From positions 1-46,165 of the forward strand of contig CANGYA010000010.1 of assembly GCA_947457925.1 (NCBI GenBank): a DNA stretch of 46,165 nt. Direction: 5' to 3'. Of this stretch, positions 14,529 through 22,616 are shown one piece after another. The notes under the pieces are model-generated. The model was not told the origin of the DNA. It did no database searches and saw nothing but the letters and a program-made list of their open reading frames with translations. How positions within the stretch are numbered: position 1 is the stretch's first letter; every line of letters starts with the position of its first letter. Source of the stretch: Cytophagales bacterium. GTDB lineage: Bacteria > Bacteroidota > Bacteroidia > Cytophagales > Thermoflexibacteraceae. The position numbers and the translations under genes were made by a program.

Positions 14529-15914
14529 TTAAGCAGATTGACTAAACATCTTTTGGGCGTTGCTTGCTTGTAGTTGTTGATTTTTGTTTTGTAGGCGTGC
14601 ATCTAAACACACACAAATATTCCGCAAAAATTTCTTGCCCAAAGGAGTAACTTTAATGCTATTGTGCATCAAATTGACTAAACCGTCTGCCTCTAACTCT
14701 TTCAATAGGGTTAAACTTTGAGCCAAAAACGGTGTAAAAAATTCTTCTGAATACCACGAAGTTTGTCCGTTACACATCAAATTTAAGATATGTTGTTGGA
14801 TAATCCTGTCTTCGGCTGTCAATAAATGCCCTTTTTGAATAGGAAAATGCCCTTTGCCTACTATCTCTTGGTATTCTTCTACTTCTCGTACATTTTGCCC
14901 AAAACTACAACCCAAATCACTAATACTTGAGCAACCCAAGCCAATCAAAATATTGGTGTTTTGTTCAGTATAACCCATGAAATTGCGGTGCAATGTGCCT
15001 CTTTTCGCTGCCAACGCCAAACCGTCTGCTGCTAAAGCAAAATGGTCAAAACCAATTTCTTCGTAGCCCATGCCTACCAAAGCATTTTTGCCTAATTCAT
15101 ACAAAGCCCTTTTTTCTTCTGCCTTTGGCAAATCTTCTTCGGTATAACGGCGTTGAGCTGCACTTTTCCAAGGTACGTGAGCATAACTATAAAAAGCTAT
15201 ACGGTCTGGGTTCAAAATTTGGATTTTTTCTATGGTATTACTCACACTTTCTTTTGTTTGCAAAGGTAAACCATAAATAATATCTATGTTTACAGACGTA
15301 TAACCTATTTTTCGGGCTGTTTCGATAATGTATTGCGTTTGCTCAAAAGTTTGGTGGCGGTTAATGATAAATTGCACTTTGGGGTCGAAATCTTGTACGC
15401 CTACACTCAAACGTCTAAATCCCCAATCATACAACACTTGCAAATGTTCTTTAGTAGTAGTGTTCGGGTGAACTTCTACGCTAAACTCTCTTTGTGGCGA
15501 AATATTCACCGAAGTAAAGAGGTTTTCTAACAAAAAGTTGAGGTTTTCAGGTGAAAAAAATGTGGGTGTACCACCGCCCAAGTGCAACTCACTTACCGTT
15601 GGCTTTACTTTCAACAAATTACGGTACAACTGCCATTCTTGCAACAAAGCCTTGATATAAGGACTTTCAACTTGGTGATTTTTCGTAATTCTTTTATTAC
15701 AAGCACAATACGTGCATAAACTTTCACAAAAAGGCAAATGCAAGTACAAACTAATTGGCTCGTCAAGATTTTTCTCAAAGGCTTGTTGAATTTTCTTTTT
15801 CCAAATAGTTTCATTCAGTTGTTCTTCTGCCCAAAACGGCACTGTGGGGTAGCTGGTGTAGCGTGGCGTAGGCACATCATACTTTTTGACTAACTCGTGA
15901 TAAGTAGCTTGCAT
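14529..15914 (-). CDS. hemN: Oxygen-independent coproporphyrinogen III oxidase
   Basis: The ATG at 15914 gives 461 residues beginning MQATYHELVKKYDVPTPRYT, which aligns with the known HemN start; an upstream ATG adds ten unlikely residues. The radical-SAM cluster motif CESLCTYC (Cys63, Cys67, Cys70) follows YLHLPF. LHLGGGTPTFF is the SAM-binding GGGTP segment. RLSVGVQDFD, NIDIIYGLP and the C-terminal HemN domain (from about residue 350) complete the protein. The enzyme decarboxylates two propionates of coproporphyrinogen III to give protoporphyrinogen IX without oxygen, in the cytoplasm. Length equals the family norm. It lies upstream of no other heme gene here and appears to be a single unit. 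Confidence 0.95.
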   Translation of the reverse strand: MQATYHELVKKYDVPTPRYTSYPTVPFWAEEQLNETIWKKKIQQAFEKNLDEPISLYLHLPFCESLCTYCACNKRITKNHQVESPYIKALLQEWQLYRNLLKVKPTVSELHLGGGTPTFFSPENLNFLLENLFTSVNISPQREFSVEVHPNTTTKEHLQVLYDWGFRRLSVGVQDFDPKVQFIINRHQTFEQTQYIIETARKIGYTSVNIDIIYGLPLQTKESVSNTIEKIQILNPDRIAFYSYAHVPWKSAAQRRYTEEDLPKAEEKRALYELGKNALVGMGYEEIGFDHFALAADGLALAAKRGTLHRNFMGYTEQNTNILIGLGCSSISDLGCSFGQNVREVEEYQEIVGKGHFPIQKGHLLTAEDRIIQQHILNLMCNGQTSWYSEEFFTPFLAQSLTLLKELEADGLVNLMHNSIKVTPLGKKFLRNICVCLDARLQNKNQQLQASNAQKMFSQSA

Positions 15915-16007
15915 AGTTCTTTTTTGTAGGCAATTTACAAGCAAGCATAAACCTAAAAAATGACTTTTGTCAATGTCTGGAGTGATAAAACACCATTTTT
16001 TGGCGTT

Positions 16008-16646
16008 TTAAGAGGTTTTCAACTGCTCATGTCCCCAAACCACATGATAATCGTCAAAAGTATGGTAGTATAATTGTAAATCATGGGCAATAGTTGTATT
16101 TCTAATTTCGCCCAACCAAGCATCGTCTAAAGGCACAATTTTGAGATGTGCTTTAAAATCCAAACCTCTTTTGCCGTACCATTTATACAAAGTTTCTTTG
16201 CCACACCACACCAAAGTTTGCGTTTCGGCAGACGTAGCCCACGCCAATTCTTCGACATGAAACACTCTTGGGGCTATACGTTGAATTTTGGCTTGTTGCT
16301 TTTCTATGTCTATTCCCAAAGGCAAATGTGTATGCACCGCCACTGCCACAAACGGAAAAGAGTGCGAAAGACTTAATTGTAAGAATTGATTAGCACATTG
16401 TGGTTTGCCAAACTCGTCTTTTGTCATAGCTACCAACGGACTGCCTACTTCTACAGCTAATTGCTGTAAAGCAACTCTACTCGCCAGCCACTCTAATTGC
16501 TGTTGCACAATAGTTTTGTCCTTGTATTCAGGGTTTGCCAACCATTGTATAGGCAGTTGTAATTGTAATTCTTCTATGGTTTCCGTAATTTTCCATACGC
16601 CCATGATGCCTTTATCAGCAAAATTTTGATAGTGTATAAAAGACAT
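16008..16646 (-). CDS. 4'-phosphopantetheinyl transferase
   Basis: The start at 16646 gives 212 residues (MSFIHYQNFADKGIMGVW...). A longer frame to 16733 adds a 29-residue basic leader with no family match. The ACPS/Sfp signature is present: LSLSHS (His95), GIDIEK with Asp113 and Glu115 as magnesium ligands, and WCGKETLYKWYG with Lys150-Glu151 and Lys155. Such enzymes move the phosphopantetheine arm of CoA to a serine of acyl or peptidyl carrier proteins. The length suits the Sfp-like half-size group common in Bacteroidota. No carrier protein or synthase gene is adjacent, so it probably serves a carrier encoded elsewhere. Confidence 0.88.
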   Translation of the reverse strand: MSFIHYQNFADKGIMGVWKITETIEELQLQLPIQWLANPEYKDKTIVQQQLEWLASRVALQQLAVEVGSPLVAMTKDEFGKPQCANQFLQLSLSHSFPFVAVAVHTHLPLGIDIEKQQAKIQRIAPRVFHVEELAWATSAETQTLVWCGKETLYKWYGKRGLDFKAHLKIVPLDDAWLGEIRNTTIAHDLQLYYHTFDDYHVVWGHEQLKTS

Positions 16647-16775
16647 AGTGAAACTTTTGATTATTTTTGACGTGAATGTAAGGAAAAAACGTAATATTTT
16701 ACGAATTTGCCAATGCACCACCAAAATATGCACTCTATTTGCTTTATTTTATTAAAATAAAAAATTCGTAGTTAT

Positions 16776-16836
16776 CTACGGACTAAAGTCCGTAGCTACA
16801 GCAGCACATTTTGGGTGCTTTCTACCACTTACATTT
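16776..16836 (+). repeat. Palindromic repeat with CTTTAG core, copy 3
   Basis: CTACGGACTAAAGTCCGTAG (16776-16795) is a 9+2+9 palindrome. It is followed by CTACAGCA, then ACATT and, after a divergent stretch, ACTTACATT (16828-16836). The same order is seen in copy 1 read on the minus strand. The element sits 34 bases before the ATG of the TPR gene at 16870. It overlaps a promoter-like pair, TTTG (16810-16813) and TACATTTT (16830-16837). Confidence 0.55.
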
Positions 16837-16869
16837 TCTAATTTACAGAATCACAAACTTTCATAAACT

Positions 16870-18483
16870 ATGACTAAATGGCTATTGAGCCTCTGTATGC
16901 TTGGACTATCGACAGGTGTCTTTGCCCAAAACTGGGCAGACCTGAACAAGCAGGGGCAAGAGTTGATGAAAAAAAGTAGCTTTAAAGAAGCTGCAACAGT
17001 CTATGAAAAAGCCCTAACGGCTGCCGAAAAACAATTTGGGAATAAACATGAAAGCTATCAGCAAACCTTAATGAGTTTGGGGGACTCTTATGACGGATTC
17101 AAGGCGTATGATAAGGCTCGTAATTGCTATTTACAAGTAGTACAACTGAAGAAAGACCTCAAAAAAGACAACAATGCCGACTATGCAGATGTCCTCAATT
17201 TAGTCGCAAAGTCTTATGCAAATAGTAAAGATTTGTTGAATGCAGAGGTTTATTATAGTGAGTGTTTGACAGCTCGTAAGAAAATACAAAAAGAATCTCA
17301 CCCAGATTATATTCGTACTCGTTTCCAATTAGCCAAAATGTATAAAGAAGCAAACCGTTTGGACAAAGCTGAAATAGAGTACAACGCCATTTTGCAACCA
17401 GCCAGCACTATTTTAGGGGCTAAAAACCCTGAATATGCAGAAATTCTGGCTGATATTGGTGATATTTCTTTTGCCCGTAAAAAATACGAAAAAGCTATAG
17501 AACAATACGAACAGTACATTAGCATTACCAAAAGTTTAGGCGGGAAAATTACAGACAAAGACCTTTATCCTGTGTACCTCAATTTAGGAGATGCGTACCG
17601 TTTTGCGAAAAACTATGACAAAGCCGTAGTGAATTACAATGAATCTTTACGCATAGCCGAAGGAGATGTAGAAGATGCTCAATTATTGGAAAACTACTCT
17701 ACCATTACTCGTTATTTCAATGAAATGGACAAGGAGGCAGATGCTGAAAAGCTGTTGGAAAAGAAAAGAGAATTGATTAAAAAAACCAAAGGCAACCGCA
17801 GCATAGAATATGTCCAAAATTCAATAGACTTGTCGCAAGTGTATATCCGCAGCAAGCAATTGCCCAAAGCCAAAGAAAAGTTAGAGCATGCTTTGGAGGC
17901 TTGTAAAGAAATGAATAAAGACAAAGACCCTATTTATGCTACCATTTTAGACCAATTAGGCAAAGTGGCAGAAAAAGAAAACAAAAGAGAGGAAGCCGAA
18001 AAATTTTATATCCAAGCCTTAGACCAACGTAAAGTAAGTTTAAAAGGCAAAGAAAACGAATTGGCTAAATCTATGGACAGCTTGGCGTTTTTCTACCAGC
18101 ATGATGCGAAGTATAGCAAGGCAGATTCAGTTTTTAAAGCCTCAATGGAAATTCGCAAGAAAAACCCCGGTATCAAACACCCTGACTATGCGTCTTCATT
18201 GGACAATATTGGTAAATTACTAATTCTACAAGATAAATTCAAAGATGGTGAAACATTGTTGAAACAAGCCTCTCAAATTTATTTTTCCTATCACGGAGGC
18301 AGAAGCAATGAATATACGAGCAACCAACTGCAAATGGCAGAAATTTACCGCAATGTAAAAAACTATCCAGAAGCACTAAAAATGTATCGCAAAGTATTAG
18401 ATTTACTGAATAAAGGAGATGCAAAGTACACAGAAGTTCAACAGCACATTGCTACACTTACAGAGGAAATGAATAAAAAATAA
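16870..18483 (+). CDS. Exported TPR-repeat protein
   Basis: This 537-residue protein has a signal peptide (MTKWLLSLCMLGLSTGVFAQ, cleavage near residue 20). The rest is built almost wholly of tetratricopeptide repeats of the 42-residue kinesin-light-chain type. The pattern A-x-x-x-Y-x-x-A-L with YA/NLG helices recurs about ten times (for example YADVLNLVAKSYANSKDLLNAEVYYSECL). Such superhelices bind partner proteins; no enzymatic domain is visible. It ends directly at a strong bidirectional terminator shared with the convergent TPR gene at 18553. It is transcribed from the region of repeat copy 3. Location is the periplasm or the outer surface. Confidence 0.85.
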   Translation: MTKWLLSLCMLGLSTGVFAQNWADLNKQGQELMKKSSFKEAATVYEKALTAAEKQFGNKHESYQQTLMSLGDSYDGFKAYDKARNCYLQVVQLKKDLKKDNNADYADVLNLVAKSYANSKDLLNAEVYYSECLTARKKIQKESHPDYIRTRFQLAKMYKEANRLDKAEIEYNAILQPASTILGAKNPEYAEILADIGDISFARKKYEKAIEQYEQYISITKSLGGKITDKDLYPVYLNLGDAYRFAKNYDKAVVNYNESLRIAEGDVEDAQLLENYSTITRYFNEMDKEADAEKLLEKKRELIKKTKGNRSIEYVQNSIDLSQVYIRSKQLPKAKEKLEHALEACKEMNKDKDPIYATILDQLGKVAEKENKREEAEKFYIQALDQRKVSLKGKENELAKSMDSLAFFYQHDAKYSKADSVFKASMEIRKKNPGIKHPDYASSLDNIGKLLILQDKFKDGETLLKQASQIYFSYHGGRSNEYTSNQLQMAEIYRNVKNYPEALKMYRKVLDLLNKGDAKYTEVQQHIATLTEEMNKK

Positions 18484-18492
18484 ATGGCTCTA

Positions 18493-18543
18493 TATCCACA
18501 AAAAAACTCTACTGTGTTTAACAGTAGAGTTTTTTTGTGGATA
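18493..18543. terminator. Bidirectional terminator between two TPR genes
   Basis: A 23-bp perfect stem (18493-18515 with 18521-18543) with loop GTTTA carries A7 on the left arm and T7 on the right arm. It therefore works in both directions. It lies 10 bases from each stop codon (18483 plus, 18553 minus). Confidence 0.9.
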
Positions 18544-18552
18544 CAGTAAATC

Positions 18553-19833
18553 TTAGTTAGCCAAGTTTTCCATTTCTAATTCTGCTGCATCTTTCAAAGA
18601 ACTTGCGGCGGCTGAATAAAATGCTGATTTAGCTTTAGCCTTGTCATTTAATTTTTTGTAACACAAGCCCAACAAAAAGTTGAAATCGGCTTTTTGTGCG
18701 TCATCTGGTACGGCTTTGAGTGTAGCATTTACACCATTGATACATCCCTGAAAATCACCTCTACGATAAAAAGCTAAATATTTGGTAAACAAGGCGTTGT
18801 GGTCGTCTGCTTTCAATGACAATGATTTTTCCACTGTAGCAATGCACGCATCAAACTGCCCTAACTCTAACTGCATATCCGCAATTTTGTCATATAAATC
18901 TATTTGTTTCATTACGTTCTTTTCATGTGATACCGCAGATTCTAAGTGCGTAATTGTAGATTTGTGGTCGTTATTGCGTTTAGAAAGTTGAGCCATTAGT
19001 ACGTGAGCTAATGGGTAGCCTTGTTGGATTTTCACTGCTTTCTCTACATACTGCTTGCTCAATGCGTTTTCATGGAATTTGAAATAAGCCAAAGCCAAAG
19101 AACAAAAATATTTGGGTGTAAACTTCTCAACTTTCGATGCGTATGAAGTTACATTAATTTTCTTAAAAGTAGCATCTGCATCTTGGAATGCCTCCAAATG
19201 AAAGTATGCATAGCCCAATTCATAGTAGAACTTGGCTGCATCATCTGGTTTCATAGATGGAATATGCGAACTAACAGTGATAATAGCCTCTTTTGCGTCA
19301 TTATATTTACCCAAGATATTGCTTAACCTCGCATAGTAGTAAATCACGTTGTCATTGTTAGGAGCTACATCTTTTGCTTCTTTGATATTCTCGAAAGCTG
19401 CACTAATATTTTTTTCTTTGATATACTTGTTCATAATGAACATCTTGTAATCTACTCTTTTGGCAACATCTTTTTCGTACTTAAACGCCAAATCGTAGTA
19501 ACGGCAGGCTTCTGTCATTTTATTGGCATTTTTTGCTATGTCTGCCATTAGCAAATAACCATCAACAAAGTCTTCTTTGTGCTTAATAGCCGTACCTAAT
19601 GTCTGCATAGCAGCGTCATCTTGGCGAAGTTTGTATTCGCACTGTGCCTTTGCATACAAATATTGGTGGTTATTTGGTTCTTTTTTCAGAGCATTGTTAA
19701 ATTCTTTGATGGCAGCATCAAATTTATTGGTTCTTCTTAGGTTTTCACCATTTACATAAAATGTAAGCCCTTCTTGTTGTGCAAAAAGGCTATATGACCA
19801 ACAAAGTAAGAAAATGTATAGTATTTTTTTCAT
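18553..19833 (-). CDS. Exported TPR-repeat protein
   Basis: This 426-residue protein starts with the signal peptide MKKILYIFLLCWSYSLFAQ. Ten or so 34-residue TPR units fill the mature part (for example FDAAIKEFNNALKKEPNNHQYLYAKAQCEYKLRQDDAAMQTLGTA split over two helices). The repeats are the classic TPR type with 'P' at the helix turn, unlike the longer 42-residue units of its convergent neighbour. No catalytic domain is seen. It is probably a periplasmic scaffold. Both TPR genes share one terminator but have separate promoters, so they are not an operon. Confidence 0.82.
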   Translation of the reverse strand: MKKILYIFLLCWSYSLFAQQEGLTFYVNGENLRRTNKFDAAIKEFNNALKKEPNNHQYLYAKAQCEYKLRQDDAAMQTLGTAIKHKEDFVDGYLLMADIAKNANKMTEACRYYDLAFKYEKDVAKRVDYKMFIMNKYIKEKNISAAFENIKEAKDVAPNNDNVIYYYARLSNILGKYNDAKEAIITVSSHIPSMKPDDAAKFYYELGYAYFHLEAFQDADATFKKINVTSYASKVEKFTPKYFCSLALAYFKFHENALSKQYVEKAVKIQQGYPLAHVLMAQLSKRNNDHKSTITHLESAVSHEKNVMKQIDLYDKIADMQLELGQFDACIATVEKSLSLKADDHNALFTKYLAFYRRGDFQGCINGVNATLKAVPDDAQKADFNFLLGLCYKKLNDKAKAKSAFYSAAASSLKDAAELEMENLAN

Positions 19834-20086
19834 AAAACGGTTTACTTTATGTAAGAATAATTAAAGAAATCAGACATTAACTACCTTAAAAGTACGTAAT
19901 AATTACGTAATAAATCACAAATAGTTTACACTATTTACAAGTTCACAAATATTATGCTTTTATGCAAGATTATGAAACAAAACTAATAATAAAATATTAG
20001 GGGCTAATTATGAACTAAATACTAAGTTGTCGAGTTAGTTATAAGTATTTCTCAAAAATATTATTTCATCAATTATCTCAAATCCT

Positions 20087-20407
20087 ATGGGAAAAGCATT
20101 AGTGATTAACGAAGAAAACTTTGAAAGCATCATCAATACTGATAAACCTGTACTCATTGACTTTTGGGCAGAGTGGTGTGGTCCTTGTCAAATGATAGGA
20201 CCTGTGGTAGAACAGTTGGCAGGCGAGTTAGACGGTCAGGCTATCATCGGCAAAGTAGATGTAGATACCAACCCTAATCTTTCTGTTGAGTTTGGTATTC
20301 GTAGTATTCCTGCTCTTATGGTGCTTAAAAACGGTAAGGTAGTAGAAAAAATGATAGGTGTGCAGCCCAAAGCTGAATTAGAAAAACGCATCAAAGCTCA
20401 TTTATAG
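20087..20407 (+). CDS. trxA: Thioredoxin
   Basis: This 106-residue single-domain thioredoxin has the active site WCGPC (Cys31 and Cys34), preceded by VLIDFWAE. The conserved cis-proline is in GIRSIPALMVLKNG, and the C-terminal helix is normal. It has no signal peptide, so it acts in the cytoplasm, passing electrons from thioredoxin reductase to protein disulfides and ribonucleotide reductase. Length and motifs equal the standard TrxA family. It is a single gene with its own terminator at 20426-20455; the 250-base gap upstream is shared with the divergent TPR gene. No thioredoxin reductase gene is nearby. Confidence 0.96.
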   Translation: MGKALVINEENFESIINTDKPVLIDFWAEWCGPCQMIGPVVEQLAGELDGQAIIGKVDVDTNPNLSVEFGIRSIPALMVLKNGKVVEKMIGVQPKAELEKRIKAHL

Positions 20408-20425
20408 TCAATAATTCCAAAACAG

Positions 20426-20455
20426 ACCCAACTGTAAAAGTAGTTGGGTTTGTTT
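20426..20455 (+). terminator. Rho-independent terminator of trxA
   Basis: ACCCAACT (20426-20433) pairs with AGTTGGGT (20442-20449), and TTTGTTTTTG follows. It lies 19 bases after the trxA stop and 19 bases before the convergent gene's stop at 20474. Confidence 0.82.
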
Positions 20456-20473
20456 TTGCCCTTCTATTCAAAT

Positions 20474-21640
20474 TTAGTCTATCACAGGACACCGTTTGAA
20501 AGGCTTGGTTTCATCAAATAACTTGCGGTAGGTAACATGTGTTTTGTAGATAGCACCGCCTACCCACTCCGCCACTTTCATCATTTTTGGGTTAAAATCT
20601 CCTATCCACTTCATTTCCATAGTGATATACGGATACTTTGGCGTGTGTGCTACCCATGAATAGGCTTTCACAATAGCCATTTCTACCCCTTTTCCCTGAT
20701 GCTCTGGCACAACACCAAACACCACTCCTACAATACGATTAAATTTTTTGAACAATTTGTAATAAGCAAACCGCATCATTCCCAATACATTCATTTTGCC
20801 GTTGAGGTACTTCAAGACTTGGTTAGCATCTAAAATTTGCACATAAAACGCAATAGGTTCATTGTTATAATAGGCAAACCAAATGATTTTTTCATCAATC
20901 ACGGGTTTCATTAACTTAAACAAATTTTTTACTTGTTCCAACGTCAATTCCGTTACGCCTGCGTGTTTTCCCCATGCCTTATTATAAATCGTACAAAAAT
21001 CTTGTGCGTATTGCTCCAGTTTACTCAATTCTAAGTGCCTGAAACTAAAACCTTCTGTATCAATAATTTTCTGCCCTCTTGCCTCCATACGTGGGTGCAT
21101 GGGTTCTGCCAATGTCCGCCTGTAGGTGTATTGTTTAAAATATTCTTGAAACCCATACGCCTTGAATAAATCATTGTAGTAGGCAGGATTGTAGTTCATT
21201 GTATAGACAGGCTCGTGGAAACCATCTGCCAAACACCCCCACCAAGAATCCCTCGAACCAAAATTAATGGGTCCGTCCATTGCCTCCATTCCTTGTGCTT
21301 GCAGCCAATGTTTACAAGTATCAAATAATAGAAAGGCTGCTGTTTGGTCATTGATACATTCAAAGAAGCCCATACCGCCTGTAGGTTGGTCGTTATCTTT
21401 GTGTACTGCCTCTTGGTCTATAAAGGCTGCTACACGCCCAATGGTTTCGCTGTTTTCATTCTGTAATATCCAACGAGTGCATACACCATGATTGAAAAAT
21501 TTGTTCTTCTTTGGATTAAAAACATTTTCAATGTCATTGTTCAATGGGCGTATCCAATTTGTATCCCCTTTATATATTTTGGTAGGTAAGTTCAAAAACT
21601 CTTTGATATGTTGCTTTTGAGTAACTTCTATGATTTTCAT
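20474..21640 (-). CDS. GNAT-fold acyltransferase-like protein
   Basis: This 388-residue cytoplasmic protein is of a type widespread in Bacteroidota and usually called hypothetical or N-acetyltransferase. The N-terminal half includes RWILQNENSETIGRVAAFID, a GNAT-like beta hairpin. The central part has DGPINFGSRDSWWGCLADG. The C-terminal half carries VVPEHQGKGVEMAIVKAY (about residues 315-332), which resembles the acetyl-CoA binding motif A (Q-x-x-G-x-G/A). Two GNAT-like halves in one chain are therefore likely. The substrate is unknown. It is monocistronic and convergent with trxA. The fold call rests on motif A and length, so moderate confidence is proper. Confidence 0.6.
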   Translation of the reverse strand: MKIIEVTQKQHIKEFLNLPTKIYKGDTNWIRPLNNDIENVFNPKKNKFFNHGVCTRWILQNENSETIGRVAAFIDQEAVHKDNDQPTGGMGFFECINDQTAAFLLFDTCKHWLQAQGMEAMDGPINFGSRDSWWGCLADGFHEPVYTMNYNPAYYNDLFKAYGFQEYFKQYTYRRTLAEPMHPRMEARGQKIIDTEGFSFRHLELSKLEQYAQDFCTIYNKAWGKHAGVTELTLEQVKNLFKLMKPVIDEKIIWFAYYNNEPIAFYVQILDANQVLKYLNGKMNVLGMMRFAYYKLFKKFNRIVGVVFGVVPEHQGKGVEMAIVKAYSWVAHTPKYPYITMEMKWIGDFNPKMMKVAEWVGGAIYKTHVTYRKLFDETKPFKRCPVID

Positions 21641-21762
21641 GTTAAAAGATGTCCTAAATTAATTATTTGCAAAGTTGGAAACATTTACGAGTCTTAAATA
21701 TACAAAACCTTTTTTATTTCTTAACTAACTTGTCTGCACTACCTTGCTAATATATAACTCAT

Positions 21763-21835
21763 ACACACTAAAAAAGGTGACTTAAGTCATCTTTTTTAGT
21801 GTGTAAAGTCATCAAATGCAGTAGTTGAAGTCATC
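21763..21835 (+). promoter_or_regulatory. Candidate operator: three AAGTCATC repeats at 22-bp spacing within a hairpin region
   Basis: AAGTCATC occurs at 21784-21791, 21806-21813 and 21828-21835, so the period is exactly 22 bp, about two helix turns. The first copy is also half of the palindrome TGACTTAAGTCA (21778-21789). That palindrome lies inside a longer hairpin whose outer arms are ACACACTAAAAAAG (21763-21776) and CTTTTTTAGTGTGT (21791-21804). The last repeat ends 21 bases before a -7-like box. The pattern fits a regulator that binds tandem sites on one DNA face and touches RNA polymerase. Confidence 0.6.
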
Positions 21836-21856
21836 TTTTTTCTATAATTAATTCCT

Positions 21857-21864
21857 CACCTTTG
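21857..21864 (+). promoter_or_regulatory. -7-like promoter box of the stress gene pair
   Basis: CACCTTTG differs from the Bacteroidota consensus TAnnTTTG only at the first base. It lies 66 bases before the ATG at 21931. No TTTG -33 box is present at the expected place, where the third AAGTCATC repeat ends instead. This suggests an activator-dependent promoter. Confidence 0.4.
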
Positions 21865-21930
21865 TAATGTCAAGTATGACACATCACACCTAAAAAACTT
21901 GAAATAGTAAATCTTAAACCTCAAATCATC

Positions 21931-22488
21931 ATGGAAACAATAGAAAAAAACGCAAAACCCACAGCTGCTACAGACTTAGCTTTTAATGCTACTGTAGGTA
22001 TTTACACTTCACACAAAGAAGCTTTACACGCTGTGCATACATTGTTAGAAAATGGGTACAGCAAAGAGTCCATTTCTATAGTTGGTAAAAATAACTTTGT
22101 AGAAGAAGTAAAAGGAACATATAACTGGGGAGACGCAGCCGAAGAAGGTATGAAAGTAGGCGGTGTAGCTGGTGGTGTTTTAGGGGCTTTGGCGGGCTTA
22201 GGTTTAATTGTTGTTCCGGGCTTAGGCTTAATAGCCACAGGTGGTATTATGGGAGCAATGATACTTAGTGCATTGACCTTAGAGGGAGCAGCATTGGGTA
22301 GTATCGGCGGAGGTGCTTTAGGAACTCTATTAGGTAACCGTTTAGGTACAGAAGGCGTTGTGGAGTATGAAAGACACATAGACGGAGGCAAATACATGGT
22401 CATTGTGCATACAACAACTGATAATGCAAAAGCTGCAAAACAGTTGTTGCATGAAAAAACAGAACACGAACAAGTAGAAACTCACTAA
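21931..22488 (+). CDS. YflT-domain general stress protein with glycine-zipper-like membrane segment
   Basis: This is a 185-residue protein. Residues of about 19-58 (NATVGIYTSHKEALHAVHTLLENGY, then ISIVGK) match the YflT/GsiB-type 'heat-induced stress protein' domain. It continues with a very Gly/Ala-rich hydrophobic part (about 80-135: GVAGGVLGALAGLGLIVVPG, then GGIMGAMILSAL). That part resembles glycine-zipper membrane segments. The C-terminal strand-helix portion (KYMVIVHTTTDNAKAAKQLL) closes a ferredoxin-like split domain. The family is linked to general stress response, but its molecular role is unknown. The tandem operator upstream and the hairpin at 22497-22536 downstream frame it. The next gene may be co-expressed. 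Confidence 0.78.
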   Translation: METIEKNAKPTAATDLAFNATVGIYTSHKEALHAVHTLLENGYSKESISIVGKNNFVEEVKGTYNWGDAAEEGMKVGGVAGGVLGALAGLGLIVVPGLGLIATGGIMGAMILSALTLEGAALGSIGGGALGTLLGNRLGTEGVVEYERHIDGGKYMVIVHTTTDNAKAAKQLLHEKTEHEQVETH

Positions 22489-22496
22489 CAATAATC

Positions 22497-22536
22497 ATAG
22501 AAAGTAATTCGTACAAATTTACAAATTACTTTCTAT
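22497..22536 (+). terminator. Hairpin after the stress gene
   Basis: ATAGAAAGTAATT (22497-22509) and AATTACTTTCTAT (22524-22536) form a perfect 13-bp stem eight bases after the stop. Few T residues follow, so it could be an attenuator or a 3'-end stabiliser rather than a full stop before 22617. Confidence 0.5.
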
Positions 22537-22616
22537 TTAACTAAAACAGTTCATTTTCTAAACTAACAACAAACCTACTTTCTATTACTACTACTTATCC
22601 ATCAATCACAACAACT

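Larger units (their letters stand above)
21641..21930. other. Regulatory-rich divergent intergenic region
   Basis: The 290 bases between the GNAT-like gene and the stress gene hold no coding region. They contain a long hairpin, three spaced direct repeats and a near-consensus -7 box, which are listed separately. Confidence 0.6.

Noticed and set aside
16647-16733. 29-residue N-terminal extension of the phosphopantetheinyl transferase
   Set aside because: The family alignment begins at the ATG at 16646, and the extension has no domain or targeting pattern.
21784-21835. AAGTCATC repeats as a mini CRISPR
   Set aside because: Only three 8-base units at 22-bp spacing next to a promoter; this fits an operator, not repeat-spacer units.
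22002-22403. 133-residue minus-strand frame opposite the YflT-domain gene
   Set aside because: It is a proline-rich mirror of the Gly/Ala-rich coding region, with no start context or family.
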